NCBI GenBank assembly: GCA_963700195.1
Contig: CAVOWQ010000044.1
Coordinates: 1-64,000, forward strand
Direction: 5' to 3'
Origin: AP-15 sp963700195
GTDB taxonomy: Bacteria > Pseudomonadota > Alphaproteobacteria > ATCC43930 > CGMCC-115725
DNA: 64,000 nucleotides
Below the pieces are notes generated by a model. That model saw nothing but the letters and a program-made list of their open reading frames with translations. It ran no database searches and was not told the origin of the DNA. Below, piece by piece: positions 46,413 through 56,025 of this stretch. Each line of letters starts with the position of its first letter. Positions within the stretch are counted from its first letter, which is position 1. The position numbers and the translations under genes were made by a program.

Positions 46413-48113
46413 ATGCCAGCATCCGTGAGGCACGACCGGCGCGTCCATCCGGGCTCGGGGCGGCGGCGCGGGCCGGATCATCCGAAGGGGCGGCAGGTCG
46501 ATCCCGCCGCGCTCGGCGAGGTGCAGGCACTGCTCGGCGAACGCGAGCGCCGGCGCGACCTGCTGATCGAACACCTGCATCTGCTGCAAGACCATTTCGG
46601 GTGCTTGCATGCGCGGCATCTCGCGGCGCTTGCCGAGGAGATGCGGCTCGCCCTCGTCGAGGTCTACGAGGTCGCCTCGTTCTATGCTCATTTCGACATC
46701 GTCATGGACGGCGAGGCGCCGCCTCCGCCGCTGACCGTGCGGGTGTGCGACAGCCTGAGCTGTGAGCTCGCCGGTGCGGCGCGGTTGCTCGAAGATCTGC
46801 GCGGCAGGCTCGGCGATGGGGTCCGGGTCGTCCGCGCCCCCTGCATGGGCGGGTGCCATCGCGCTCCGGTCGTGGCGATCGGGCACGCGCTGCACGAGCA
46901 CGCTACTGTGGACAACGTCGCCGCCGCGGTTTCCGTGGGCGAGCAGCACCCGGCGATCCCGGATTTTGTCGGCCTGGATGCCTATCGCGCGGCCGGCGGC
47001 TATCGCCTGCTCGCGGCCTGCCTCGCCGGGGAGCGCAAGCCGGAGGAACTGATCGAGATCCTCGAACACGCCGGCCTGCGCGGGCTCGGCGGCGCCGGGT
47101 TTCCGGCCGGACGCAAGTGGCGTCTGGTCCGTCAGGAGCCGGCGCCGCGCTTGCTGGCGGTCAACGCCGACGAGGGCGAGCCCGGCACCTTCAAGGACCG
47201 CTACTTTCTCGAAACCGACCCGCACCGCATGATCGAAGGCATGCTGATCGCGGCGTGGGTCGTCGAGGCGGCCGAGGTTTACATCTACCTTCGCGACGAA
47301 TACCCGCAATGCCAAGCGATCCTCGAAAGCGAGATCGCCGCGGTCGAGGCGGCGGGATTGGCGCGTCACACGCGCATTCACTTGCGCCGGGGCGCCGGCG
47401 CCTACATCTGCGGCGAAGAATCGGCGATGCTCGAAAGCATCGAGGGCAAGCGCGGGCTGCCGCGGCAGCGGCCGCCCTTCCCGGCGCAGGTCGGGCTCTT
47501 TGGCCGGCCGACCTTGTGCAACAACGTCGAGACGCTGTACTGGGTGCGCGACATCGTCGAGAAAGGGCCGGAGTGGTTCACCAGCCAGGGCCGCAACGGA
47601 CGCAAAGGGCTGCGTACCTTCTCGGTATCCGGCAGGGTGCGCGATCCGGGGGTCAAGCTCGCCCCGGCCGGGATCACTGCGCGCCAGCTGATCGAGGAAT
47701 ACTGCGGCGGCATGGCCGAGGGACATGAATTCAAGGGCTACCTTCCGGGAGGCGCCTCGGGAGGCATCCTGCCGGCTGCGTTGGCGGACATTCCGCTCGA
47801 TTTCGGGACGCTCGAACCCGAAGGATGCCTTATCGGCTCGGCTGCGGTTATCGTATTGTCGGACCAGGACGACATGAAGGCGGTGGCGCTCAACCTGCTG
47901 CGCTTCTTCGAGGACGAGAGCTGCGGCCAGTGTACGCCGTGCCGTGCGGGCACCGAAAAGGCGGTCAAGCTGATGACCGCGCCGCATTGGGACGAGCCGC
48001 TGCTGCAGGAGCTGACGCAGGTGATGAGCGACGCCTCGATCTGCGGCCTCGGGCAAGCCGCGATGAACCCGGTCAAAATGGTGCTGAAGCATTTCCGTGA
48101 GGATTTGGTGTGA
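46413..48113 (+). CDS. fdhB: NAD-linked formate dehydrogenase beta subunit (NuoE-NuoF fusion)
   Basis: A 566-aa protein joining a thioredoxin-like 2Fe-2S domain (VRVCDSLSCELAGAAR, then CMGGCHRAP) to a NuoF-like diaphorase: LRGLGGAGFPAGRKWR (NADH site), VNADEGEPGTFKDRYFLETD (FMN site) and the 4Fe-4S motif ESCGQCTPCRAGTEK. This fused layout is that of the beta subunit of Methylorubrum FDH1. It passes electrons from the alpha subunit to NAD+. The exact start is uncertain: no clear ribosome site precedes 46413, and the conserved part begins near residue 30. Confidence 0.92.
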   Translation: MPASVRHDRRVHPGSGRRRGPDHPKGRQVDPAALGEVQALLGERERRRDLLIEHLHLLQDHFGCLHARHLAALAEEMRLALVEVYEVASFYAHFDIVMDGEAPPPPLTVRVCDSLSCELAGAARLLEDLRGRLGDGVRVVRAPCMGGCHRAPVVAIGHALHEHATVDNVAAAVSVGEQHPAIPDFVGLDAYRAAGGYRLLAACLAGERKPEELIEILEHAGLRGLGGAGFPAGRKWRLVRQEPAPRLLAVNADEGEPGTFKDRYFLETDPHRMIEGMLIAAWVVEAAEVYIYLRDEYPQCQAILESEIAAVEAAGLARHTRIHLRRGAGAYICGEESAMLESIEGKRGLPRQRPPFPAQVGLFGRPTLCNNVETLYWVRDIVEKGPEWFTSQGRNGRKGLRTFSVSGRVRDPGVKLAPAGITARQLIEEYCGGMAEGHEFKGYLPGGASGGILPAALADIPLDFGTLEPEGCLIGSAAVIVLSDQDDMKAVALNLLRFFEDESCGQCTPCRAGTEKAVKLMTAPHWDEPLLQELTQVMSDASICGLGQAAMNPVKMVLKHFREDLV

Positions 48114-48171
48114 CGTCCGCTGCCGCAGATTTTCAAACCCCATCCCGGCGAAGGCCCGCACCCATTTCTCA

Positions 48172-48197
48172 CCCATTCGAGAAAACGGTCGAATGGG
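48172..48197. repeat. 9-bp perfect hairpin in the fdhB-fdhA gap
   Basis: CCCATTCGA and TCGAATGGG are perfect inverted copies separated by 8 bases. It lies in the 127-bp gap before fdhA, which also contains the GGCGAAGGCCCGCACCCATT palindromic-repeat style text. Possible intergenic repeat or attenuator. Confidence 0.55.
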
Positions 48198-48240
48198 CCC
48201 CGGCCTACGCCCGGGTGGTTCCAGTGATAAGGATTGCAGA

Positions 48241-51007
48241 ATGAGCGATCCCATCCGGTTCACCCTCGACGGGACCGAGGTATCGGCCGAACCGGGCGAG
48301 ACGATCTGGCAGGTGGCCGACCGGCAGGGCATCGAGATCCCGCATCTCTGCTGGCTGCCGAAACCCGGCTACCGCGCCGACGGCAATTGCCGCGCCTGCA
48401 TGGTCGAGATCGAAGGCGAGCGCGTGCTCGCCGCATCCTGCGTGCGCAAGCCGGCCCCCGGCATGAAGGTGCAGACCGCGAGCGAGCGCGCCCGCTTCTC
48501 GCGCAAGATGGTGTTCGAGCTGCTGATCGGCGATCAGCCTTCGCGGGCGGCGGCGCACGACCCCAATTCGCGATTCTGGCAATGGGCCGACACGCTCGGC
48601 GTCGCGGACAGCCGCTTCCCGCGCCACGCGCCGCCGGCGCCCGACCGCAGCCATCCGGCAATGGCGGTGCAGCTCGACGCCTGCATCCAGTGCAATCTCT
48701 GCGTCCGCGCCTGCCGCGAGGTGCAGGTCAACGACGTGATCGGCATGGCGGCGCGCGGGCATCAGGAGAAGATCGTCTTCGATTTCGACGACCCGATGGG
48801 CAACAGCACCTGCGTCGCTTGCGGCGAATGCGTGCAGGCCTGCCCGACCGGCGCGCTGATGCCGGCGACCCTGGTCGATGCAAACGGCGTCTATGCCAAC
48901 GCCCCCGACCGGGAGGTCGACAGCGTCTGCCCCTATTGCGGCGTCGGCTGTCAGCTGACCTACAAGATCCGCGACGACCGCATCGTCGCGGTCGAGGGCA
49001 AGGACGGGCCGGCCAACCACAACCGGCTCTGCGTCAAGGGCCGATTCGGCTTCGACTACGCCCATCATCCGGACCGGCTGACCGAGCCGCTGATCCGCAA
49101 GGACGGTGTCTCGAAGCACGACACCGACATCGATCCGGCCAATCCCTATACGCATTTCCGCAAGGCGAGCTGGGACGAGGCGCTCGACCGCGCCGCCGCG
49201 GGCCTGAAACGCATCCGCGACCGGGACGGGCGCAGCGCACTGGCCGGGTTCGGCTCGGCCAAGGGCTCGAACGAGGAGGCCTATCTTTTCCAGAAGCTCG
49301 TCCGCACCGGGTTTGGCAGCAACAATGTCGATCACTGCACGCGGCTGTGCCACGCCTCGTCTGTGGCGGCGCTGATGGAGGGGATCGGCTCGGGCGCGGT
49401 GACCGCGCCGTTCACCGCCGCGGCCGATGCCGACGTAATCATCGTCATCGGCGCGCGGCCGACCGAAAACCACCCGGTTGCGGCGACGTTCTTCAAACAG
49501 GCGGCCAAGCGGGGCGCCAAAATTTTCGTGATCGACCCGCGCGGCTACAGCCTGACGCGGTATGCGACGGCGACGTTACGCTTCAATCCCGGGCGCGACG
49601 TGGCGCTGCTCAACGCGCTGATCCACACGATCATCGAAGAGGGCCTCTACGACCGGCAATACGTGCAGGCCCACACCGAGGATTTCGAGGCACTGCGCGA
49701 GCATATCCGCGACTATTCGCCCGAAAAGATGGCGCCGATCTGCGGCGTCGATGCGCAGACCTTGCGCTATGTCGCGCGCACCTACGCCCGCGCCGAGGCG
49801 GCGATCATCTTCTGGGGCATGGGCATCTCGCAGCACACCCACGGCACCGACAATGCGCGCTGCCTGATCGCGCTCGCGTTGATCACCGGGCAGGTCGGCC
49901 GGCCGGGCACCGGGCTCCATCCGCTGCGCGGCCAGAACAATGTGCAGGGCGCGTCGGATGCCGGGCTCATTCCGATGGTCTTCCCCGATTACCAATCGGT
50001 CGAGGACCCGAAGGTCCGCGAGAGCTTCGAGGCGCTGTGGCATACCCCGCTCGACGACAAGCGCGGGCTGACCGTCGTCGAGATCATGGACGCGGTGCAT
50101 CGCGACGAGATCCGCGGCATGTACATCATGGGCGAGAACCCGGCGATGTCGGACCCCGATGTCGAGCACGCCCGCGAGGCGCTCGCCAAGCTCGAACATC
50201 TCGTCGTGCAGGACATCTTCCTGACCGAGACCGCGAAATACGCCGATGTCGTGTTGCCGGCCTCGGCCTGGCCGGAGAAGGACGGCACCGTCTCCAACAC
50301 CAACCGGCAGGTGCAGATGGGCCGCGCCGCGCTTGCCGTTGCCCGGCAATGCGCGGCTCGATTGGTGGATCATCCAGGAGATCGCGCGCCGCATCGGGCT
50401 CGACTGGTCCTACACGCACCCGCGCGACGTGTTCGCCGAGATGAAATTGGCGATGCCGTCGCTGAACGGCATCACCTGGGAGCGGCTCGAGCGCGAGAGT
50501 TCGGTGACCTATCCGTGCGACTCCGAGATCGAGCCCGGACACGACATCGTCTTCGGCGACGGGTTCCCGACCGCCTCCGGCCGCGGCCGCCTGGTCCCCG
50601 CCGCGATCATCCCGCCGGCCGAGGAGCCCGACGACGAATACCCGATGGTGCTGACGACCGGCCGGCAGCTCGAACATTGGCACACCGGCGCGATGACGCG
50701 GCGCGCGAGCGTGCTCGACGAGCTCGAGCCCGAGGCGGTCGCCAGCCTCGCCCCCGCCGAATTGCGCCGGCTCGGCATCGCCGCCGGCGATCGTGTCCGC
50801 GTCACCACCCGCCGCGGCACCATCGAACTAAAGGCGCGCGCCGACAGCGCGGTCGCCCCGGGCCAGGTGTTCATTCCGTTCTGCTACGCCGAAGCCGCCG
50901 CCAATGTGCTGACCAACCCGCAGCTCGACCCGTTCGGCAAGATCCCGGAATACAAATTCTGCGCCGCAAAGGTAGAACCCGCCGCGGTCAGAGTGGCGGC
51001 GGAGTAG
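48241..51007 (+). CDS. fdhA: Formate dehydrogenase alpha subunit, Mo/W-bis-PGD, one frameshift
   Basis: The catalytic subunit, 921 aa after correction. It has an N-terminal 2Fe-2S domain (HLCWLPKPGYRADGNCRACM), two 4Fe-4S sites (CIQCNLCVRACREVQ, then STCVACGECVQACPTGA) and the NuoG/FdhF cluster CPYCGVGCQL. The metal-bound cysteine is in NVDHCTRLCHASSVAALMEG. The frame slips near 50332 by one inserted G (GCGCTTGCCG), then reads LPLPGNARLDWWIIQEIARR, and the molybdopterin C-domain ends MVLTTGRQLEHWHTGAMTRR to VFIPFCYAEAAANVLTN. It oxidises formate to CO2 in the cytoplasm. Confidence 0.93.
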
Positions 51008-51019
51008 GCTGAATACGCA

Positions 51020-51524
51020 GTGAAGCGCTTTGGCTGGGAGACCGTCGGCTCCCCCGTTCTGAGCGGAATAGCCGCTGCCTCCGCCCGGCCAAATTGGACC
51101 ATGCCGGCTCTGGCGTGGCTATTGCTGCTCGCCGGCTGCGCCGATTTGCCGGAGGCGTTATCGCCGGCCGCTCCGTACTCCTGTCTGCTGCCGGCCGAAC
51201 AGCACATGCTCGTCGCTGAATTGTTCTTCGGCCGCAATATCAAAGGGCGCCAGCCGCTGACCGATGCCGAATGGGCAGAATTTGCGGCGCAGACCATCAG
51301 CGCCAAACTTCCCCGACGGCTTCACCGTGTTCGACGGAGAGGGCCAATGGCGCAACCCGCAGACCGGGCAGATCGCCGGCGGCCGGACCAAAATCCTGCT
51401 CGTCGCGGCCAAGCCAGAACCCGATCTCGCGCGGCGACTGTCGGCGGTGATCGACGCCTACAAGGCGCAGTTCCATCAGCAATCGGTTGGCATTATCACC
51501 CGCGACTCGTGCGCGGCGTTCTAG
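51020..51524 (+). CDS. DUF3574 lipoprotein, one frameshift
   Basis: An exported protein with a lipobox (ALAWLLLLAGCADLP) and a DUF3574 domain: MLVAELFFGRNIKGRQPLTD and WAEFAAQTISA, then a slip near 51308 to PDGFTVFDGEGQWRNPQTGQ and ILLVAAKPEPDLARRLSAVI. Corrected length is 167 aa. The role of the domain is unknown. It lies 12 bp after fdhA, which may be coincidental. Confidence 0.75.
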
Positions 51525-52275
51525 CGACTCGGAGATCGCTGCAACTCGGTCCAACCCGTATTCGGCGGCATCGGCGTCGGTCAACCTGTCCTCGATTTTC
51601 TTGTCTCACCCATGGGGTGCAGTCGATCCCTTCTGGCTGTTTTTGCTGTTTTCTGCAGCGAAATATCAGCCATCGCGCACACCTCGTTCCCTTACCCGGC
51701 GCCGTCCATTGGCGTTCCCCGCGGCGAATGAAACACGAACATTATGGCAATTTTACTGTTGCTGATGCGGCAACATAAAGACCGAACGGGCGCAGCTCGC
51801 CGGTTGATGGCCGAGCCCGCCCGCGACATCGTGATGGTGGCAGGGGTTGACTGGCTAGCCGATCCACCCGCGATTTGATGGACAGCGCTTGCGGCGATCA
51901 CGTACAGGAAAGCCGGCTTCCGATCCTAGGCGACGCGTGGGCCGACCCGCCCACAGCCGACTGATGATGGATTACCGTTCTCGCGAGTTCGAGCGCGAGC
52001 TTATCCGCACCGGGTCCGCGCGCGCCAAGGCGAAAGGGAAAGACCTGCGCGAAGATCCCGAACTCGCCCTGTACCAGCAGCGCGCGAGGCGATTACCAGC
52101 ACTTACGACGTGAACCAAAGCACGCTTTCACGCTCGACGGGCTGACGACCACGAGGCCAGCGGCAGTAGATGGTGCGCGGCGCGGTCAAGCAACGGCGCA
52201 GCCGGTCAAGTATAGGAGATCCTGACGGAGGCTCCGCACCGGCAGTCAAAACCGCGCCGCGGAATTTTCATCTTC
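51525..52275. other. Gene-poor stretch
   Basis: About 750 bp without a supported gene. A 44-codon frame at 51744-51878 (MAILLLLMRQHKDRTGAARR) and a frame at about 51889-52113 (YRSREFERELIRTGSARAKA) are open but have no motif or good ribosome site. The base composition drops in GC toward 52250. Confidence 0.3.
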
Positions 52276-52443
52276 CTAACGCGGATAAGTATTCGAGATC
52301 GCTGACGGATATGCGTGCACGATTTCTTGCATCTTTGACCATGCAGAATTGCGAAGGGTCCTATTTAGTTCTCGGAAGGCATCCCCCGCATTGGCATGCT
52401 CTTTTCCGAAATCAAGTAACGTTTTGCTGTTGAGCACCCGCAC
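52276..52443 (-). pseudogene. HigB-like toxin N-terminal fragment
   Basis: From the GTG at 52443 a 55-aa product reads MRVLNSKTLLDFGKEHANAG and LNRTLRNSAWSKMQEIVHAY, which matches the start of HigB-type mRNA-interferase toxins. The normal protein has about 100 aa; the second half with the FNIGGNKYRL-like core is missing. No HigA-like gene follows. It lies in an AT-rich patch and is a relic of a toxin-antitoxin module. Confidence 0.45.
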
Positions 52444-52509
52444 TTCCTCATGTCCTCCACCCGCCCAGTGTTCACGATCGCGCCAGCGCGTCCGCACCCT
52501 ACCGGGTCA

Positions 52510-52668
52510 TCATTCGTCCTTGAAAAAGTAAGTCTTAACGGGTGTCGATACCTCGAATCCATTAATCCGCCTTAGTTCATTATGAAATGATAGAGGCCTC
52601 ATATTCCTTGCGAAATCATCGTTATATTGCTCGACTCTGTTTGGATCTTTGACTATGACCAGAGCCAT
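52510..52668 (-). CDS. Short AT-rich ORF of 52 aa
   Basis: The frame MALVIVKDPNRVEQYNDDFA continues through RPLSFHNELRRINGFEVSTP to VKTYFFKDE. Its codon use (AAT, GAT, AAA, TTT) is unlike the GC-rich genes around it, suggesting recent transfer. It stands upstream of the truncated HigB-like gene on the same strand. No family recognised, and it might be a fragment. Confidence 0.3.
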   Translation of the reverse strand: MALVIVKDPNRVEQYNDDFARNMRPLSFHNELRRINGFEVSTPVKTYFFKDE

Positions 52669-52840
52669 AATGCTTTATCCACTTGTAAACCGGTCGTCAG
52701 TTTTTTTTGATGTGGGTGAACTCAACCTGAGACGCAAGTGACCCGATGAAACTTCCACGCCGGACGCCGGGTGTCATTTCTATCTTGCGCCGACAAATCG
52801 GGTAGGCGCTGGATTAAAATGTCACCCCCGTCCCAATCGA

Positions 52841-53092
52841 TCGGGCGGCGACGTGTGCGGCCTCGCGGTAGCTTGCAGAGGAGGCACGACCAAACCCGAT
52901 CAATCGCTCGCCGCTTCGATCAGCAGCGCGCGGAACCAGGCCTGCGCGGGCTCGCTTGCGGCGCGGCGGTGCCAGGCCATCGACACGGTGGTCGAGAAGT
53001 CGATCGGCAATGGCATGATCTCGATTTCGGCGGTGGCGGCGATCTGGCGGGCGGTGCGGCTCGGCACGGTCGCGACGAGGTCGGAGGCGGCA
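52841..53092 (+). repeat. Left copy of a direct repeat containing the lysR 3' end
   Basis: This region matches 53920-54174. The inner 195 bp (from about 52898) are almost identical: both read CGCTTCGATCAGCAGCGCGC and on through GGAACCAGGCCTGCGCGGGC to CGGTCGCGACGAG. The outer part, which is intergenic, is diverged. It therefore represents a second, truncated copy of the last 65 codons of the lysR gene, in the same orientation. Confidence 0.88.
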
Positions 53093-53211
53093 TCGTGTTT
53101 CCGCCCGGCGAAGACGTCCGCCTGCGCTTGGGCCGCTGTTCGGAGTCGGCGGCGACAGCGCCCGCATTTTCCGCGAGGTTTATGTCGGGAAGGGCCGTGC
53201 GAGGCGTGGTT

Positions 53212-53511
53212 CTAGCAGGGCGCGGCGGTGGCGAAGCGCCGGTTGACCTTGATCGTGTCCGCCCGCTGCCGCGCTTCCCAAAGATCGCGCTGCATCTGCA
53301 TCCGCAACCAGGCATCGGCCGTGCTGCCGAACACTTTCTCCAGCCGGATCGCCATATCCGGGGAAACCCCGGTATGACCATTCAGCAGATCCGACAGCGC
53401 CTTGCGACTTACGCCTAGGGCCGCAGCCGCCGCGGTCACGCTAAGGCTCAGGGGCTTCAGGCACTCCTCCCGGACGATTTCGCCGGGATGGGCCGGATTG
53501 TGCATTTCCAT
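53212..53511 (-). CDS. higA: HigA-type antitoxin (XRE HTH)
   Basis: A 99-aa protein from the ATG at 53511: MEMHNPAHPGEIVREECLKP is the standard start of plasmid-maintenance HigA antidotes. A helix-turn-helix SVTAAAAALGVSRKALSDLL follows, and VSPDMAIRLEKVFGSTADAW ends the DNA-binding core. It neutralises the HigB toxin encoded 24 bp upstream and represses the promoter. Between two lysR-derived repeats. Confidence 0.9.
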   Translation of the reverse strand: MEMHNPAHPGEIVREECLKPLSLSVTAAAAALGVSRKALSDLLNGHTGVSPDMAIRLEKVFGSTADAWLRMQMQRDLWEARQRADTIKVNRRFATAAPC

Positions 53512-53534
53512 CTCGTTATCTCCTTCTCCGGCGG

Positions 53535-53813
53535 TCAGTGATAATCGACGAGATCGACGTCGGTTGCGTTCCCACTGTCGAACTCGAAGACCAGCCGCCA
53601 ATTCCCTGAGACCGAAACCGCCCATTGCCCTTTGCGTTCGCCCGTTAACCGGTGGAGCCGGTACCCAGGCAAATTCATGTCGGCCGGCCCCGTGCTGACG
53701 TTGAGCGAAGTCAGGAGCCGGCGCAGGCGGGCCGCATGCTGGGCGTTGATCCCCCGGGTGTCGCCGCTCCGAAAAAATCCCTCCAGCCCTTTATGGCGAA
53801 ATCGCCCTATCAT
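53535..53813 (-). CDS. higB: HigB/RelE-type toxin
   Basis: A 92-aa ribosome-dependent mRNA endonuclease of the plasmid-maintenance killer type. MIGRFRHKGLEGFFRSGDTR and LRRLLTSLNVSTGPADMNLP lead to the C-terminal core KGQWAVSVSGNWRLVFEFDS, the conserved W.V...GNWR.FF.F pattern. Toxin-first order is typical of HigBA. The gene appears complete. Confidence 0.92.
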   Translation of the reverse strand: MIGRFRHKGLEGFFRSGDTRGINAQHAARLRRLLTSLNVSTGPADMNLPGYRLHRLTGERKGQWAVSVSGNWRLVFEFDSGNATDVDLVDYH

Positions 53814-53919
53814 TAATGATAATTGTAACTTATCAGGTTACAATATGCAAAGCTTTAAATTTGCGGCAGGAGTCTAAAGAGATAGAGATAACGTCCTGTA
53901 TCCATCTACCATAGGGTTT

Positions 53920-54174
53920 ATCGGGCAGCGCCGTTTGCGGCCTCGCGACAGGCTTTCGGGACGAGGTACGACGAAAACCCGATCAGTCACTCGCCGCTTC
54001 GATCAGCAGCGCGCGGAACCAGGCCTGCGCGGGCTCGCTCGCGGCGCGGCGGTGCCAGGCCATCGACACGGTGGTCGAGAAGTCGATCGGCAATGGCATG
54101 ATCTCGATTTCGGCGGTGGCGGCGATCTGGCGGGCGGTGCGGCTCGGCACGGTCGCGACGAGATCGGAGGCGGC
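53920..54174 (+). repeat. Right copy of the direct repeat (3' end of the full lysR gene)
   Basis: Partner of the repeat at 52841-53092. It covers the last 65 codons of the intact lysR gene and about 60 bp downstream. The two copies flank the HigBA module on both sides. Confidence 0.88.
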
Positions 54175-54885
54175 AAGCGCGACCGGCAATGCCAGATAGG
54201 TCGCAACCAATAGCGCAATGCGGCGGCGCAGGCCGAAATCGACGAGAATACGGTCGAGCGCGCCGCTGGTGTCGCCGCGCGGCGAGACGAGGATGTGGTT
54301 GAGCGCCGCGTAAGTCTTCGATCGACAGGTTTTGCCCGGCGATCGGATGGCCGCGGCGGGCGATGACGACAAACGGGTCGCGCAGCAGCAGGATCGACTC
54401 GATATGCGGCGGCACGGTGCCGAGATGGGCGATGGCGACATCGATCGCGCCGCGGTCGAGCTGCTCGGCGGCGTCGATGCCGGTCAGCGGCGTCAGGCGC
54501 AGGGTTGCTCTCGGCGGCCTGCTCGGGCAAAGGCCTCGGCGAGGCGCCCGACCAGTGCGACCTCGGCATATTCGGCCATGCCGGCGGTGAAGATGCCGGT
54601 GCTCTTTGCCGGGTCGAAGCCGATGCCGAGGTTGAGCGCGGCCTCGATATGTTCGATCGCCGCCGCGACCAGCGGGGCGATCTCGCGCGCGCGGGCGGTC
54701 GGCTCCATGCCGCTCGGGGTGCGCACGAACAGATCGTCGGCAAACAGGCTGCGCAGGCGCGACAGCGCGTGGCTCATCGCCGGCTGCGACAGGCCGATCC
54801 GTTCGGCGGCGCGGGTCACGGCGCGCTCGTTGGTCAGCGCGTCGAAGGCCTTCAGTAGGTTGAGGTCGACTGCCCGGATATCCAT
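53983..54885 (-). CDS. LysR-family transcription regulator, two compensating frameshifts
   Basis: The start MDIRAVDLNLLKAFDALTNE and the HTH RAVTRAAERIGLSQPAMSHA define a LysR regulator. The frame shifts near 54510 and 54320 and resumes as TPLTGIDAAEQLDRGAIDVA, then ALDRILVDFGLRRRIALLVA to SMAWHRRAASEPAQAWFRAL. Corrected length is 300 aa, as usual. It is divergent from the VOC-protein gene and probably controls it. A truncated duplicate of its end lies at 52841. Confidence 0.9.
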
Positions 54886-54906
54886 GTGACGAATTGATAA
54901 TATATA

Positions 54907-54925
54907 ATCTATCGATTTGATAGAT
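54907..54925 (+). promoter_or_regulatory. Probable LysR operator
   Basis: ATCTATCGATTTGATAGAT is a perfect 7-bp inverted repeat with 5-base spacer, in the 95-bp divergent region between lysR and the VOC gene. It contains the T-N11-A pattern of LysR boxes. Confidence 0.65.
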
Positions 54926-54979
54926 GGCTCGTGATCCTATCTTATGCCAGCAGCGAACAACCCGATCAGGAGCCACCCC

Positions 54980-55525
54980 ATGCCGCAGGACACCGCGCCC
55001 CGCCTCAGCCATGTCGGGCTTTATGTCCACGACGTGCCGAAGATGATCGACTTCTACTCCAACGTGCTCGGCTTTGTGGTCAGCGACGGCGCCGAGGACG
55101 GCCGCATCACCTTCCTCTCGCGCAACCCCAGCGACCATCACCAGGTCGTGCTGGTCCGCGGCCGCACCACCGACGCCGAGGTGGCGATGGTGCAGCAGGT
55201 GTCGTTCAATGTCGGCACCCTCCCGCAGGTGCAGAAGGCGTTCCGCAAGGTGCGCGATGCCGGCTGCGACGGCATCCGCCCGATCTGCCACGGCAATGCC
55301 TGGTCGGTCTATTTCCAGGATCCCGAAGGCAACCAGATCGAGATGTTCTGCGATACGCCGTGGTACGTGCCGCAACCGTTGGGCTTCAAGATCGACCTCG
55401 ACAAGACCGAGGACGAGCTCTTCCGCGAGACCGAGGCCTATTGCCGCGACCGCGAGGGGTTCAAGCCGATCGAGGAATGGCGCGCCGAGATCAGCAAGAA
55501 GATCGCGGCGAAGCTCGAGGCGTAA
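54980..55525 (+). CDS. VOC (glyoxalase/dioxygenase) family protein
   Basis: A 181-aa protein starting MPQDTAPRLSHVGLYVHDVP; AGGAG before the ATG at 54980 decides the start. It has a metal ligand His in SHVGLYV, a second His in the SDHHQVVLV strand, and the final glutamate in GNQIEMFCDTP, so the 2-His-1-Glu site of extradiol dioxygenases or glyoxalases is complete. It is probably a ring-cleaving or related enzyme controlled by the divergent LysR regulator. Confidence 0.9.
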   Translation: MPQDTAPRLSHVGLYVHDVPKMIDFYSNVLGFVVSDGAEDGRITFLSRNPSDHHQVVLVRGRTTDAEVAMVQQVSFNVGTLPQVQKAFRKVRDAGCDGIRPICHGNAWSVYFQDPEGNQIEMFCDTPWYVPQPLGFKIDLDKTEDELFRETEAYCRDREGFKPIEEWRAEISKKIAAKLEA

Positions 55526-55656
55526 AATCGAGGCAGGGCTGCATCAGTCCGAGCGCTTCGAGCACTCAATGAGCAGGATGGCTAGAACTCATCCTGAGGA
55601 GGCCGAAGCGGCCGTCTCGAAGGACGCTGCCACCGATCTCACTTCAGGAGGACCTG

Positions 55657-56025
55657 ATGACCGAACTCAAAGGCTACCACGCGCACGTCTATTACGACCC
55701 CACCACCCGGCCGACCGCCGAACGCCTGCGCGACGCGATCATCAGCCAATTCGCCGTCAGACCCGGCGCGTTCAGCGATGAACCGATCGGCCCGCACCCG
55801 ATCTCGCAGTTCAGCGTCATCTTCGAGACCGAGGAGTTCCAAAAGATCGTGCCCTGGCTGATGCTGAACCGCGAGGGCCTCGACGTTCTCGTCCATCCGC
55901 TGACCGAGAGCTCGTACGACGACCACAGCAAGAATGCGCTGTGGCTCGGCACGCCGGTGCCGATGCGGCTCGAAATTCTGCGGCCGACCTATCGCACCGA
56001 GCTGCTGCCGACCGCCGCGGCCTAA
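55657..56025 (+). CDS. DOPA 4,5-dioxygenase family protein
   Basis: A 122-aa protein. MTELKGYHAHVYYDPTTRPT contains the HAHVYYD signature, and the later histidines are in IGPHPISQFSV and VLVHPLTESSYDDH. These are conserved in bacterial and plant DODA-like extradiol enzymes. It may open a catechol ring. It lies 130 bp after the VOC gene and its end overlaps the convergent methyltransferase gene by 4 bp. Confidence 0.88.
   Translation: MTELKGYHAHVYYDPTTRPTAERLRDAIISQFAVRPGAFSDEPIGPHPISQFSVIFETEEFQKIVPWLMLNREGLDVLVHPLTESSYDDHSKNALWLGTPVPMRLEILRPTYRTELLPTAAA

Noticed and set aside
45035..48332. Two very long minus-strand frames opposite frc and fdhB
   Set aside because: Antisense reflections of conserved enzymes whose motifs are fully visible on the plus strand.
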